A stretch of 64,000 nucleotides of DNA from Bacteroidales bacterium (GTDB lineage: Bacteria; Bacteroidota; Bacteroidia; Bacteroidales; F082). Within the stretch, counting starts at the first letter, position 1, and each line of letters starts with the position of its first letter. Under the pieces are notes generated by a model, which was given only the letters and a program-made list of their open reading frames with translations, made no database searches and was not told the DNA's origin. The translations under genes and the position numbers were made by a program. Below are positions 52,138 through 61,323 of the stretch, piece by piece. The stretch spans positions 1-64,000 of the forward strand of contig JAKIVD010000002.1 in the NCBI GenBank assembly GCA_021647205.1, written 5' to 3'.

Positions 52138-52833
52138 TTGCTGAAAAAAAAATATTCAATACCCTTGATAAAACATCAATTAAAATACAGAAGCAGTCGA
52201 ATTACGGGGCTTTTATTTTTCTTTATTTCCGCTTTACAACCGGCACTGGCACAAGGCCCTTCGGATGAATTGTTTTTGTTGCAGGGACGAATACTGAGTG
52301 CCGACAGCCTGCTGCCCATCCAAAACGCCCATGTCATCAGCAAGTTTAACCGCTGGGGGACAATCAGCGACAACAAAGGGGATTTTGCCATGCTGGTCAA
52401 CAGGAAAGACTCCTTGTTAATCACTTCTGTCGGCTTTAGCCAGTTAATACTTTTTTTGAACGATTCTGTTCAGCATAGCCCGCCGCCTTTCAGGATTTAC
52501 ATGACAAAAGATACGATAATGATGAATGAATTTATCATCCATGCTTTTTGGGATTACACTACCTTCAAACAAATCATCATTAACATGAAGCCCCTCGACT
52601 TTGATTTTACACGGGTTGATTTTGAAGAAAACCTTTTGTTGTCTTTGCCCATGACCGGGGCCGGTATTCCCGGTCCGGTGGGTTTGCTTTACAACTACTT
52701 TAACAAGGAGGAACGCCTGAAGCGGCATTTATTGAAAAACAGGAAGCGGTACAACGAGCTGATGATACAGATGGGCCGACCGCAAGACACTATTCCTGCT
52801 ATCCCAGAGCACATGCAAGCGTGGCCACGCTGA
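52138..52833 (+). CDS. Exported protein with carboxypeptidase-regulatory-like domain
   Basis: A protein of up to 231 residues. A hydrophobic export segment (about 23-38, ending PALAQ) is followed by a CarboxypepD-regulatory-like beta domain (about 45-120, LQGRILSADSLLPIQNAHV, TISDNKGDFAMLV). An unassigned C-terminal part of about 110 residues is rich in phenylalanine, leucine and basic residues. Such proteins occur in Bacteroidota envelope biology without a TonB barrel. The start is uncertain: no ATG precedes the signal peptide, TTG 52138 overlaps a TATATTCG promoter-like box, and TTG 52165 is the alternative. The 3' end overlaps the converging comF gene by 35 bp. Confidence 0.7.
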   Translation: MLKKKYSIPLIKHQLKYRSSRITGLLFFFISALQPALAQGPSDELFLLQGRILSADSLLPIQNAHVISKFNRWGTISDNKGDFAMLVNRKDSLLITSVGFSQLILFLNDSVQHSPPPFRIYMTKDTIMMNEFIIHAFWDYTTFKQIIINMKPLDFDFTRVDFEENLLLSLPMTGAGIPGPVGLLYNYFNKEERLKRHLLKNRKRYNELMIQMGRPQDTIPAIPEHMQAWPR

Positions 52834-53497
52834 CACGAACGCCCGGCACTTCGAGCAGGCATTGGGTACATGATTCCAGGGTGGCACCAGTAGTCAAAAC
52901 ATCATCCACCAATAAAAGATGCCTGTTCTCAAAGACAGCCGGTTGAAGCAGTCCAAACACCCCTTTTACATTGTCCCAGCGTTTATACCGCGATTTTTTT
53001 GTTTGTGTGGAAGTGTGGACTTCCCTGATTAAATTACCGGCAACAAACGGGATTTTCATGCCTTTGCTTATTCCTTCAGCAATGCACTCGCTTTGGTTGA
53101 ACCCCCTTTTGTATTGTTTTTTGCGATGGAGCGGAACCGGAACAACCAGGTCAACATCTTTGTACAGTTCGCTCTTTTTTAAATCAATGCCCAGCAATTT
53201 TCCAAGGTACACACCGGCTTCTTTGTGCCCCTTGTATTTTAAGGCATGGATGAGGTGCTGTACCCTTCCCCCCTTACTGAAGAATAAAAAGGATGTTGCC
53301 GCATGAATATCTGTCCTGCCCCAGAACATGCGTGAAACAGGGTTTTCAGCATGCAGGTGGAACGCAGTTTTGGGCAATTTGTACAAACAGGAAAAACAAA
53401 TAACTTCTTCCCGCTCAAACAAGGCATGACCACAGGCAAGACATACTTTCGGAAAGACGAGATGAAGCAAATCGTAAAACAAGTGCAGTACAGACAT
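52799..53497 (-). CDS. comF: ComF-family phosphoribosyltransferase-like protein
   Basis: A 232-residue protein with an N-terminal zinc-ribbon (CLACGHAL and CFSCL near residues 18-38) and a phosphoribosyltransferase domain. The PRPP-binding motif is LLLVDDVLTTGATLESC, preceded by VPVPLHRKKQYKRGFNQSE. Homologues act in DNA uptake for natural transformation, and this one may also use PRPP, but this has not been established for this phylum. The frame is open to 53527, but ATG 53497 is followed by the conserved hydrophobic start. A full promoter lies at 53525-53555. Confidence 0.9.
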   Translation of the reverse strand: MSVLHLFYDLLHLVFPKVCLACGHALFEREEVICFSCLYKLPKTAFHLHAENPVSRMFWGRTDIHAATSFLFFSKGGRVQHLIHALKYKGHKEAGVYLGKLLGIDLKKSELYKDVDLVVPVPLHRKKQYKRGFNQSECIAEGISKGMKIPFVAGNLIREVHTSTQTKKSRYKRWDNVKGVFGLLQPAVFENRHLLLVDDVLTTGATLESCTQCLLEVPGVRVSVATLACALG

Positions 53498-53524
53498 GGG
53501 CAGTAAAAAAAGAATTCGTCCGTA

Positions 53525-53555
53525 CAAAAATAATACAAACCGCCTAAAATAGCAA
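53525..53555 (-). promoter_or_regulatory. Bacteroidota promoter for comF
   Basis: On the minus strand TTG (53553-53555), 20 bp spacer, TATTTTTG (53525-53532). The -7 box lies 27 bp before the ATG and inside the longer open frame, supporting the start at 53497. Confidence 0.6.
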
Positions 53556-53845
53556 CGGCCGGCATAAAATGCCGACCGTTAACCCAAACAAACACACTAT
53601 GAATATTTTTATTCCCCTGTTTTTACAGGATATTAATCCGTTTTTCTGTTGGTTTTCGAAAAAGCAGCGTTTGGTTTCTTCCCTTTTGCTTGGCAAATAT
53701 ATTACGCTAAACAGCAGAAAAGTTATTCCAAAAGCATCTTAACATTTATTTAACTTTTCTTGTTAAAAAGTTGTTAATTTTTTCGCTCCCTGTAGGGATA
53801 ATCACCCAACCGGGGCTAAAGCCTGACAGCGCTCGTAAATTTCCG

Positions 53846-53853
53846 TACTTTTG
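53846..53853 (+). promoter_or_regulatory. Bacteroidota -7 box for the fused ABC ATPase
   Basis: TACTTTTG matches TAnnTTTG, 22 bp before the TTG start at 53876. Confidence 0.5.
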
Positions 53854-53875
53854 AATTATTAATTACATTGGCGTT

Positions 53876-55573
53876 TTGATCTCTGTTGAAAACTTAAGTA
53901 TCGCTTTTGGCTCAGGGCCGGATAAACTTCTTGCCGTTGACGACATCTCATTTCACCTGCTAAAAGGGCAATCGCTCGGACTGGTAGGAGAGTCCGGTTC
54001 GGGGAAATCGGTGACAGCCCTTGCCATTATGCGCTTGCTTCCCCCGCAGGCCATTCTTGAAACGGGAAAAATCCTGTTTAACGGAAAGGACCTCTTGCGT
54101 TCGGACAGTAAATTGGTGGCCGGTTTGCGCGGGAACAGGATTGCCATGATTTTTCAGGAACCCATGACAGCCCTCAACCCGGTCAAACGCTGTGGGGCCC
54201 AGGTGGCGGAAACCATCGCCCGGCACCGGAAATCGGGAAGCAAGGCCATCCGGCAACAGGTCATTGAATTGTTCAGGAAAGTGAAACTGCCACGGCCCGA
54301 AGCCATTTTCAAAACCTATCCCCATCAAATTTCCGGTGGGCAGAAACAACGGGTGATGATTGCCATGGCCATTGCCAACAAGCCCGATTTGCTGATTGCC
54401 GACGAGCCTACCACTGCCCTCGATGTAACCGTGCAAAAAGAAATACTCGACCTGCTCAACGATTTGAAAGCGGAATATGGCATGAGCCTGCTTTTCATCA
54501 GCCACGACCTGGGCGTGGTTGCCCGGGTAGCAGATGAAGTCGCCGTCATGTACAAAGGTAAAATTGTGGAACAGGGAAAGGTGAAACAAATCTTCTCCCA
54601 TCCGGAGCACCCCTACACCAAAGGGCTGATGGCCTGTCGGCCGCCACTTGGGGTGCGCTTGAAAAGACTGCCAACCATCGACGAGTTTCTGGAAGGAAAC
54701 GGAAAATATACACAGAAAGAACAGTTGGTGAACACATCAGAAAGAAAACAGCACCAACAGGAAATCTTTTTACGGGAACCGATTCTTTCAGTTGACAATC
54801 TGCTCACCAAATATCCCCTGAAAAAGAATTTACTGGGAAAACCCACCCAATATTTGCATGCCGTTGACCATGTTAGCTTTCAGGTTTTCCCGGGCGAAAC
54901 CCTGGGGCTGGTGGGCGAGTCGGGTTGTGGGAAAACAACCCTGGGAAGAAGCATCCTCCGGCTGATTGAACCCGATTGCGGCACTATTTTCTTCGACCAA
55001 AAAGACTTACTTGCCCTGGGTCAAAAATCCATGAAAAAAGAAAGACAACACCTGAATATTGTGTTCCAGGACCCTTACTCTTCCCTCAACCCCCGCATGA
55101 GTGTCGGCCAGGCATTGATGGAACCCCTGCAGGTTTTCGGCCTTCACCGCAACAACAGGAAAGCGAAAGTATTGGAATTGCTTGAAAAAGTAGGCTTAAA
55201 AGCGGAGCATTTTTACCGTTATCCCCACGAGTTTTCGGGCGGGCAGCGGCAGCGTATTGTTATCGCAAGAGCACTGACCCTCCAACCGAAGTTCATCATT
55301 TGCGACGAGGCGGTGTCAGCCCTCGATGTTTCGGTACAGGCACGGGTGCTCAACCTGCTGAATGAACTGAAAGAAGAGTTTGGCTTCACCTATATATTTA
55401 TTTCCCACGACCTGGCAGTCGTCCGTTTTATGTCGGACAGGATTATGGTGATGAAGGATGGAAAAATTATTGAATCGGGTGATGCGGACGAAATCTACCT
55501 CCATCCCCAAAACGAATACACCAGGCAACTGCTGGCAGCCAATATTGCTTATTCTGTTGATGGCAGGTTTTGA
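53876..55573 (+). CDS. Fused peptide-type ABC transporter ATP-binding protein
   Basis: A 565-residue fusion of two ATPase domains of the dipeptide/oligopeptide importer type (DppD-like then DppF-like), as in YejF. Walker A motifs are GESGSGKSV and GESGCGKTT. Signatures are ISGGQKQR and FSGGQRQR, and Walker B are LLIADEPTTALD and FIICDEAVSALD. Each half ends with the peptide-transporter tail (HPEHPYTKGLM and HPQNEYTRQLL). No permease or binding-protein gene lies nearby, so its membrane partners are encoded elsewhere. The start is TTG 53876 (ISVENLSIAF). The last 25 bp overlap the end of the converging antiporter gene. Confidence 0.92.
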   Translation: MISVENLSIAFGSGPDKLLAVDDISFHLLKGQSLGLVGESGSGKSVTALAIMRLLPPQAILETGKILFNGKDLLRSDSKLVAGLRGNRIAMIFQEPMTALNPVKRCGAQVAETIARHRKSGSKAIRQQVIELFRKVKLPRPEAIFKTYPHQISGGQKQRVMIAMAIANKPDLLIADEPTTALDVTVQKEILDLLNDLKAEYGMSLLFISHDLGVVARVADEVAVMYKGKIVEQGKVKQIFSHPEHPYTKGLMACRPPLGVRLKRLPTIDEFLEGNGKYTQKEQLVNTSERKQHQQEIFLREPILSVDNLLTKYPLKKNLLGKPTQYLHAVDHVSFQVFPGETLGLVGESGCGKTTLGRSILRLIEPDCGTIFFDQKDLLALGQKSMKKERQHLNIVFQDPYSSLNPRMSVGQALMEPLQVFGLHRNNRKAKVLELLEKVGLKAEHFYRYPHEFSGGQRQRIVIARALTLQPKFIICDEAVSALDVSVQARVLNLLNELKEEFGFTYIFISHDLAVVRFMSDRIMVMKDGKIIESGDADEIYLHPQNEYTRQLLAANIAYSVDGRF

Positions 55574-57180
55574 ATGTCCGGTGAAATCTCCCGGCCCCGG
55601 CCTTTATATATCTGAAAAGTCTGCTCGGCAAAACCAACACCGGCTTCGGCATACAGGTTGAACACCACTTGCACACCTTCTGCTTTTAATTCTTCAATTT
55701 CATCTTCGTAGTGGCAAAGGGCGGCAATCATTTTTTCATCGCACTTTTCTTTTAACTGCTCAATCACCTGCATGTGGGTCGAATGCTTTGTCATGGCTAA
55801 AATAATCAGGCGAACATCAGATGATGGCAGGATGCGCTCCCAAAAATCGGAACTGGTGGCATCCCCGTGAAAAACCTTGCGCTTCGCCCTGAGGTGGTGG
55901 CTGACAGTCTCTTTACCATAATCAATCCCGGCAACGGAAAGTTTGTGTTTTTCGCTCATTATTTTGTACACTTCGGCGCCCACACGACCCATTCCCAGGA
56001 CAATAACTTCGGTATTGCCCAATTCCAGGGGTTCGTCTTCGGGCAGATGGGTCTTGGTTTCAAACCGCCTAAGCCCATTGTGCCAAAGTACGTATAGCCG
56101 GTCGGCAACCATGTTCAAAGGTGAAGCAAGGACAAAAGTAAGGGACAAAGCAAGGGCAAAGATGACCAGCCATTCCGGGACTATCCATCCATTGGCCACT
56201 CCGGCCGCTCCGACTATTAATCCGAACTCGCTGTAATTGGCCAGGCTCAGGGAAGTGAGGGTTGCTGTTCGTGCCCGCAGGTTAAAGCGGGTGAGCAACA
56301 AGAAAAACAAAGCAATTTTAAAGGGCATTGCCAGGGTCAGCAGAAAGGAGATGCCCAAAACTTCTAAAGTGGGGGTTCCCGAGAGGCCGATTGTCAGGAA
56401 AAACCCTACCAAAAACAGGTCTTTGAAACCCAGCATAGACTTGCTGAGTTCTTTTGCCTTGGGATGCCCGGCCAGCAGCACCCCCAAAACCAGCGCGCCC
56501 AAATCCGGCTTTAAACCCACCAGCTTAAAAAGTGAAGCACCAACAATAGGAATAAGTAACCCCAATAATATCAACAGTTCACCATGACCCGATTTGGTGA
56601 TAATGGTTGATAAAGGAGACTTTTTGAGAAGCGTCGGTAAAACCAACAGGGCAATCAGCGCAAGTGCCCAGGGGGAGGGCAACTGCCCGGAAGAAAAAGT
56701 CAGGAAAATAACCGCAATAATATCCTGCATGATCAAAATGCCAATGGCGATGCGTCCGTACGATGAACTCATCGCCCCCTTTTCTTCCAAAATTTTAACC
56801 GCAAATACCGTACTCGAAAAGCTCAGGGCAAAAGCAATTAGTAAGGATTCTTTTAAGCCAATGTCTGCAAGATAAGTAAGCCCTGAAAAACTCAGCGCAA
56901 ACAAACCAAATCCGAATACAACTACTGTAATGAGCATGTGGAGTGAGGCACCGGCCCAGATTTCAGGACGGAACAGGCTTTTAACCCGCAGCTTTAAACC
57001 GATGCTGAACAACAGCAGCAATACCCCAAGGTTGGCAATTTGTTCCAATATTTCGCCACCTTCCACCCCCAGGGCATTAAGGGCAAACCCCGCCGCCAGA
57101 AAGCCCACCAGCGGCGGCAGCCCGAACTGTTTAACGGCAAAGCCAAAGGCAAAAGCGATGACAATCCAAAGAGGATCCAT
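55549..57180 (-). CDS. Kef-type cation/proton antiporter with RCK domain
   Basis: A 543-residue CPA2-family transporter. About twelve membrane segments (residues 1-380) include the characteristic FALSFSSTVFAVKIL near residue 120. A cytoplasmic TrkA-N/RCK domain follows (about 395-510) with nucleotide-binding GMGRVGAEVY and FHGDATSSDFWER. A TrkA-C domain is missing. It probably exchanges potassium (or sodium) for protons under control of bound NAD(H) or a similar ligand. It resembles YbaL and KefC, and specificity cannot be decided. It is a single gene whose end overlaps the ABC gene by 25 bp. Confidence 0.88.
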   Translation of the reverse strand: MDPLWIVIAFAFGFAVKQFGLPPLVGFLAAGFALNALGVEGGEILEQIANLGVLLLLFSIGLKLRVKSLFRPEIWAGASLHMLITVVVFGFGLFALSFSGLTYLADIGLKESLLIAFALSFSSTVFAVKILEEKGAMSSSYGRIAIGILIMQDIIAVIFLTFSSGQLPSPWALALIALLVLPTLLKKSPLSTIITKSGHGELLILLGLLIPIVGASLFKLVGLKPDLGALVLGVLLAGHPKAKELSKSMLGFKDLFLVGFFLTIGLSGTPTLEVLGISFLLTLAMPFKIALFFLLLTRFNLRARTATLTSLSLANYSEFGLIVGAAGVANGWIVPEWLVIFALALSLTFVLASPLNMVADRLYVLWHNGLRRFETKTHLPEDEPLELGNTEVIVLGMGRVGAEVYKIMSEKHKLSVAGIDYGKETVSHHLRAKRKVFHGDATSSDFWERILPSSDVRLIILAMTKHSTHMQVIEQLKEKCDEKMIAALCHYEDEIEELKAEGVQVVFNLYAEAGVGFAEQTFQIYKGRGREISPDIQNLPSTE

Positions 57181-57400
57181 GTTTGATGGAAATTAAAATT
57201 GCCGGCAAGATAAGCAATAAACACAAATCGAGCAATAGCATTTCCCTGCGGAATTTCCCGGGAACATGACTTAAAGTCGGCTGACGGCTGTTGAAAAATG
57301 GTTCTGCACTGATAATATTTTGTTCCGTGCTCTGACGACGACCGCTCATTCCTTTTCGGTATTTCATCCACTGAAAAGCTGGCACAGGGTTTTACAGGCC

Positions 57401-57561
57401 GCTCCTACGGAGCTTTGCTGCTTCAATTTCTGGTTTTTCTATAAACAGTTCGCCCCTACGGGGCTTTGACATATCATCCCTACGGGGATTTGGCATATCA
57501 TCCCTTCGGGTCTTTGGCGTTTTGCTCCTGCGGGGCTTTGGGTTGGAGCTCCTGCGGGGCG
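57401..57561. repeat. Cluster of six short palindromic repeat units
   Basis: Units of the form (g)CCCCTACGGGG(c)TTTGG occur at 57401-57416, 57451-57468, 57476-57493, 57501-57517, 57524-57542 and 57548-57561. The last five are spaced 23-25 bp apart with partly conserved spacers (catatcat). Each unit forms a tiny hairpin with complementary changes in the stem (cctac/gtagg-type variants, tcccttcgggt). It lies in the 646-bp gap 57181-57826, which has no gene. Confidence 0.75.
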
Positions 57562-57694
57562 TCCTGTTTTTAGAAAAATGCCAGGCTCGGAAAAAGCCCC
57601 GTGGGGGCGGCCTGAAATGACCGGATGAACGATCTGTCTGTACCCCGTATCCCCGCAAAGCAGGTGCAAAAGTTGCCGTGCCCCTGCCCCGGTC

Positions 57695-57760
57695 AGTCGT
57701 CTGACCACTATTGTTAAATGGTACTGCGTTGAAAACATTTTCTTCAGTGGTCTGACGACT
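57695..57760. repeat. Dispersed inverted-repeat element, copy 3
   Basis: The most perfect copy: agtcgtctgaccact (57695-57709) and its exact reverse complement agtggtctgacgact (57746-57760), with a 36-bp AT-rich loop. The arms match copies at 10189-10233 and 17478-17529. Confidence 0.85.
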
Positions 57761-57826
57761 AACCTCCCCGCAGCTCGTACCCTGCTACTTTTTCACTACC
57801 TTCATCCCCTCCAACAAAGCACAGGG

Positions 57827-58489
57827 CTACCGTGCTTTCAACCTTGCATTTTTCAGCGTTGAAAAGGCTTTGTCCACATCTTCTTCGGCGAGGATGATTG
57901 AAAACTCGTTGGTGGTGGACAGGATTTCGGTAATGTTGATGCCCTCCCAGGCGATCATTTTCAGGATAAAATAGTAGTAACCGGCAATTTCCGTGTTCTC
58001 ATCGGGAAGGTATAAGGTGATGCAAGCCAGGTTTTCCGCAGCGGCAAGCTGCCGTTCTTTTTTCATAATTGTTCCAAGCTCGGCACCCGCCGCCTGGTTT
58101 AGAATAATGGTTGTTTCGAACACCCCTTGCGAAAAAGTGTAAAACAGCCCTTTCATTTTGCTGAAAAGTGCGGAAACTTCTGCCAGCCTCACCGGGAGCG
58201 ATGCTGAGTTTTCGTAGGTGTGGGCAGCAATGCCGGAACGAACGATGATGTTGGAAAGGTTACGGAGCAGCTTGCCCGAACTGATTTTAATGGCCGCCAG
58301 CTTGCCCGGCCGGTGACGCTGAATGGCCATGACGATGGCCCCTGTGGCTGCAGCCTTTCCAATGAGGCGCGACACCTCCGGCGCAATGCTCCGGGCCAGC
58401 GCCGTCAGGTTGATCAAGCCGTCATCCAGTGACTCTTCAAGGTAGGGTTTGGATTTCAGTATTTCGTCAACTGATTCGCGGACTGTCAT
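57827..58489 (-). CDS. Stand-alone ACT-domain protein
   Basis: A 220-residue cytoplasmic protein. The N-terminal half (about 1-75) is helical and begins TVRESVDEILKSKPYLEESL, then LTALARSIAPEV. The C-terminal half contains two ACT-like segments, the clearer being GYYYFILKMIAWEGINITEILSTTNEFSIIL, which resembles the effector-binding ACT repeat of aspartokinases. No kinase domain is present. It is divergent from lysC across 273 bp, so a role as amino acid sensor or regulator of the aspartate pathway is a reasonable inference. ATG 58489 is preferred over a TTG at 58516. Confidence 0.75.
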   Translation of the reverse strand: MTVRESVDEILKSKPYLEESLDDGLINLTALARSIAPEVSRLIGKAAATGAIVMAIQRHRPGKLAAIKISSGKLLRNLSNIIVRSGIAAHTYENSASLPVRLAEVSALFSKMKGLFYTFSQGVFETTIILNQAAGAELGTIMKKERQLAAAENLACITLYLPDENTEIAGYYYFILKMIAWEGINITEILSTTNEFSIILAEEDVDKAFSTLKNARLKAR

Positions 58490-58762
58490 GGATTGATGAA
58501 GTACATTTGAATTCAATATTTATCAACAGAAATTCAAAAAATGAATAATCTTTTTACTTTGACCCACCCCTGCACCCCTCCTTTGAGGGGATTTAGTGGA
58601 ATTCATTTTTTGAATTTTAGAAGTATCGTAAATTTATTATTTGAGACTGGTTAATTATGAAATTGTTGCAAATGTAACAAAAAGTTACAAATAGGTTTTA
58701 TTTGTTTGGTTTGTGATGTGTGAAAATAATAATGTCTCATTTTTGCCGGAAAAAATCATCGG

Positions 58763-60100
58763 ATGGAGATTTACAAATTCGGGGGAACGTCGCTTGAAAA
58801 TGCAGCAAGCATCAGACGTGTTGTTGAAATAATAAGTTCACCGGCGCCAAAAATTGTTGTTCTTTCGGCCAATGGCAAAGTCACCGACAAATTGAGCCGG
58901 ATTCTTGATTTTCTCAATACCGGTGAGCAATTTAGGGCAGTCAGCCTCATCGCAGAACTGGAAGATTATTACCGGAAACTGATTCGGCAATTGTTTGCCG
59001 GCACCGGGATCAGGGGCCTGGCGGTTCAGGACCTCCGGGCGTTGATTGAGGGATTGACAAACCGCTGTAAGATTGAACTGACCGAACAGGACAGCAACTG
59101 GCTGATCACCCGCGGGGAATATTTCAGCACCGTCCTTTTTTGCCTTTACCTGGAGGCATGCGGGCATCACCATAAATTAATGAATGCAGCGAAAATCATT
59201 TACCTGGACAGACATCATCAGCCGGAACGTGAACGAATCAAAAATGAACTGAATTCCGTTTTTCAAAACCATCCCGGTACAAGAATATTTGTCACACAAG
59301 GCTTTGTTTGCAGCGGGCACCAGGGCAGTATCGAAACCCTGGGCCGGGGCGGCAGTGACTTTACAGCCGCTTTACTGGGTGCTGCCGTCCCTGCGTCGGT
59401 GATTCAAATCTGGTCGGATGTGGACGGCTTTCTGAACAACGACCCCGATTTTGTCAGGGGTGCGCTCCCCCTTCAGTACCTGAGTTTCGACGAGGCCGCC
59501 GAGCTGGCTTATTTCGGGGCAAGGGTCTTGCACCCTGCCACTTTGTTTCCGGCCAGGGAAGCCGGCATCCCCGTGCTGCTGAAAAACACCAGGAGGCCGG
59601 AAGTGCCCGGGACGGTCATCTCCGAAAAACAGCAAAACGGCAGCATTAAGGCCGTAGCTGCCAAAGACAATATTTGTTCCCTCAGCATTCATTCGCACAG
59701 CATGCTGATGGCTTACGGCTTTCTCAGGAAAGTGTTCGGAATTTTTGAAAAACATGAAACGGCCGTTGACATGGTAACCACTTCGGAGGTCAATGTTTCG
59801 GTTACCATTGACAACACTCACCGTCTTCCGGCCATTTTGAAGGAACTCGGAAAACTGGGGGAGGTGAGTTTTTCGGACGGTCTTTCGCTGGTGTGCGTGG
59901 TGGGCGACCACCTTGCGGACAAGCGCGGCCGTGTCAGACAGGTTTTTGCGGCTTTGCAGGACATCCCCCTCAGGATGATTTCGTACGGCGCAGCAAGAAA
60001 CAGCATCGCATTTCTTGTGGAAAGCGCTTTCAAAGTGCAGGCGCTTGAGGCCCTGAACCACCTGCTCTCAATCCCGGAAAATCAGGAACATTATGTTTAG
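58763..60100 (+). CDS. lysC: Aspartate kinase
   Basis: A 445-residue monofunctional aspartokinase, the first step to lysine, threonine and methionine. The start MEIYKFGGTSLENA is the phosphate-binding motif. GRGGSDFTAALLGAA and WSDVDGFLNNDP follow in the kinase domain, and two ACT domains lie in the last 150 residues (IFEKHETAVDMVTTSEVNVSVTIDN). It overlaps lysA by 8 bp, which favours a lysine/diaminopimelate branch. A gene for an ACT protein is divergent upstream. Confidence 0.95.
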   Translation: MEIYKFGGTSLENAASIRRVVEIISSPAPKIVVLSANGKVTDKLSRILDFLNTGEQFRAVSLIAELEDYYRKLIRQLFAGTGIRGLAVQDLRALIEGLTNRCKIELTEQDSNWLITRGEYFSTVLFCLYLEACGHHHKLMNAAKIIYLDRHHQPERERIKNELNSVFQNHPGTRIFVTQGFVCSGHQGSIETLGRGGSDFTAALLGAAVPASVIQIWSDVDGFLNNDPDFVRGALPLQYLSFDEAAELAYFGARVLHPATLFPAREAGIPVLLKNTRRPEVPGTVISEKQQNGSIKAVAAKDNICSLSIHSHSMLMAYGFLRKVFGIFEKHETAVDMVTTSEVNVSVTIDNTHRLPAILKELGKLGEVSFSDGLSLVCVVGDHLADKRGRVRQVFAALQDIPLRMISYGAARNSIAFLVESAFKVQALEALNHLLSIPENQEHYV

Positions 60101-61295
60101 CTACCAACAAATCGCGGCTTTCAGGTCGATGAAAACGCCCTTTTACTTTTACGACATGGATTTGCTTGCTGAAAACCTGTCGGAACTTCGCCGGCAGGCT
60201 GACCGCTTCGGGCTGAGCATCCATTACGCACTGAAAGCCAACGTAAATGCCCCGGTACTGAAAATGATAAAAGAGGCGGGATTCGGTGCCGATTGTGTGA
60301 GTGGTAACGAAATCAGGAAAGCACTGGAAAGCGGTTTTGCTGCCGAAGACATTGTCTTTGCAGGAGTGGGCAAAACCGATGAAGAAATTGTTTACGGGCT
60401 TCGGAAGGGGATCAACTGTTTCAACGTGGAGTCCGTCCACGAGCTGAAAGTAATGAACGCACTTGCCGGCCGGCTGGGTGTGAAAGCGCCTGTTGCCCTG
60501 CGCATCAACCCCGATGTGGACGCCCGCACCGTGCCCGGAATCACCACGGGAACCAGACTGGATAAATTCGGCATCGACAAAAATGAGGTCACGCATGTTT
60601 TGAAAATCCTGCCCCGGCTTTCGGGAATTGAGTTTAAAGGGCTTCACTTTCACATCGGTTCGCAGATTACCGATTTGAATGTTTTCAGGGTGCTTTCCGG
60701 GGAAGTCAATAAAATCCAGGAACGATTTATCAGTGCCGGCTTTGTTCCGGCTTTGTTAAATCTGGGGGGCGGCCTTGGTGTTGATTATAAAAATCCCGAT
60801 GCACAACCCGTAGCTGGGTTTGAAGCTTACTTCAGGACGATTCTTGAAGGCTTGAACCGGCTGCCGGGACAAACCGTCCATTTTGAGCCGGGCCGTTCGC
60901 TGGTTGCCCGGTGCGGCAGCCTCATCAGTTCGGTGCTGTTCATCAAAAACAGCGGGCACAACCAATTTATCATCCTTGATGCGGGAATGCACAACCTGAT
61001 GCGTCCCGCCCTCTACGGTGCGGAACACAAAATCCAAAACCTCACGGGCATCGGCACAGAAACGGTTTACCAGGTTGCCGGGCCGGTTTGCGAATCCTCC
61101 GACATTTTTGGCCGCAATGTTTTGCTGCCAGAAACAAAACGGGGAGATCTGCTGGCCATCAGGACTGCCGGTGCCTACGGCGAAGTGATGGCCTCGGCCT
61201 ACAACCTGCGCGAAGCTGCTCCTGCCGTTTATTCGGATGATTTTGGCAAGTCCGGTTACATTGAAATTGTTGGCGCAGCTTATCCGAACCACTAA
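60093..61295 (+). CDS. lysA: Diaminopimelate decarboxylase
   Basis: A 400-residue PLP enzyme of the alanine-racemase fold that makes lysine from meso-diaminopimelate. The PLP lysine lies in HYALKANVNAPVL (near residue 49). GLHFHIGSQI and LNLGGGLGVDY bind the cofactor phosphate. The catalytic cysteine is in GPVCESSDIFG near residue 332, and GAYGEVMASAYN is typical. ATG 60093 lies inside the last codons of lysC (8-bp overlap), so the two enzymes are made together. A stop is followed by a short gap before the converging dehydrogenase gene. Confidence 0.95.
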   Translation: MFSYQQIAAFRSMKTPFYFYDMDLLAENLSELRRQADRFGLSIHYALKANVNAPVLKMIKEAGFGADCVSGNEIRKALESGFAAEDIVFAGVGKTDEEIVYGLRKGINCFNVESVHELKVMNALAGRLGVKAPVALRINPDVDARTVPGITTGTRLDKFGIDKNEVTHVLKILPRLSGIEFKGLHFHIGSQITDLNVFRVLSGEVNKIQERFISAGFVPALLNLGGGLGVDYKNPDAQPVAGFEAYFRTILEGLNRLPGQTVHFEPGRSLVARCGSLISSVLFIKNSGHNQFIILDAGMHNLMRPALYGAEHKIQNLTGIGTETVYQVAGPVCESSDIFGRNVLLPETKRGDLLAIRTAGAYGEVMASAYNLREAAPAVYSDDFGKSGYIEIVGAAYPNH

Positions 61296-61323
61296 TCTTT
61301 AAACAGTTTTAATCAATATCAAG

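Larger units (their letters stand above)
53498..53875. other. Intergenic region between comF and the ABC gene
   Basis: 378 bp holding both divergent promoters. An imperfect 12-bp hairpin (53554-53565 with 53569-53580, one mismatch) overlaps the comF -33 element and could serve as operator or attenuator. A short open frame at 53599-53742 has no convincing support. Small palindromic bits (tccctgtaggga near 53792) resemble the repeat units at 57401-57561. Confidence 0.5.

Noticed and set aside
53599-53742. 47-codon ATG frame between comF and the ABC gene
   Set aside because: Possible hydrophobic start, but no promoter box or family resemblance, and AT-rich DNA gives such frames by chance.
57401-57561. 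CRISPR array
   Set aside because: Units are short, palindromic and variable, spacers are partly alike, and no cas gene is present.
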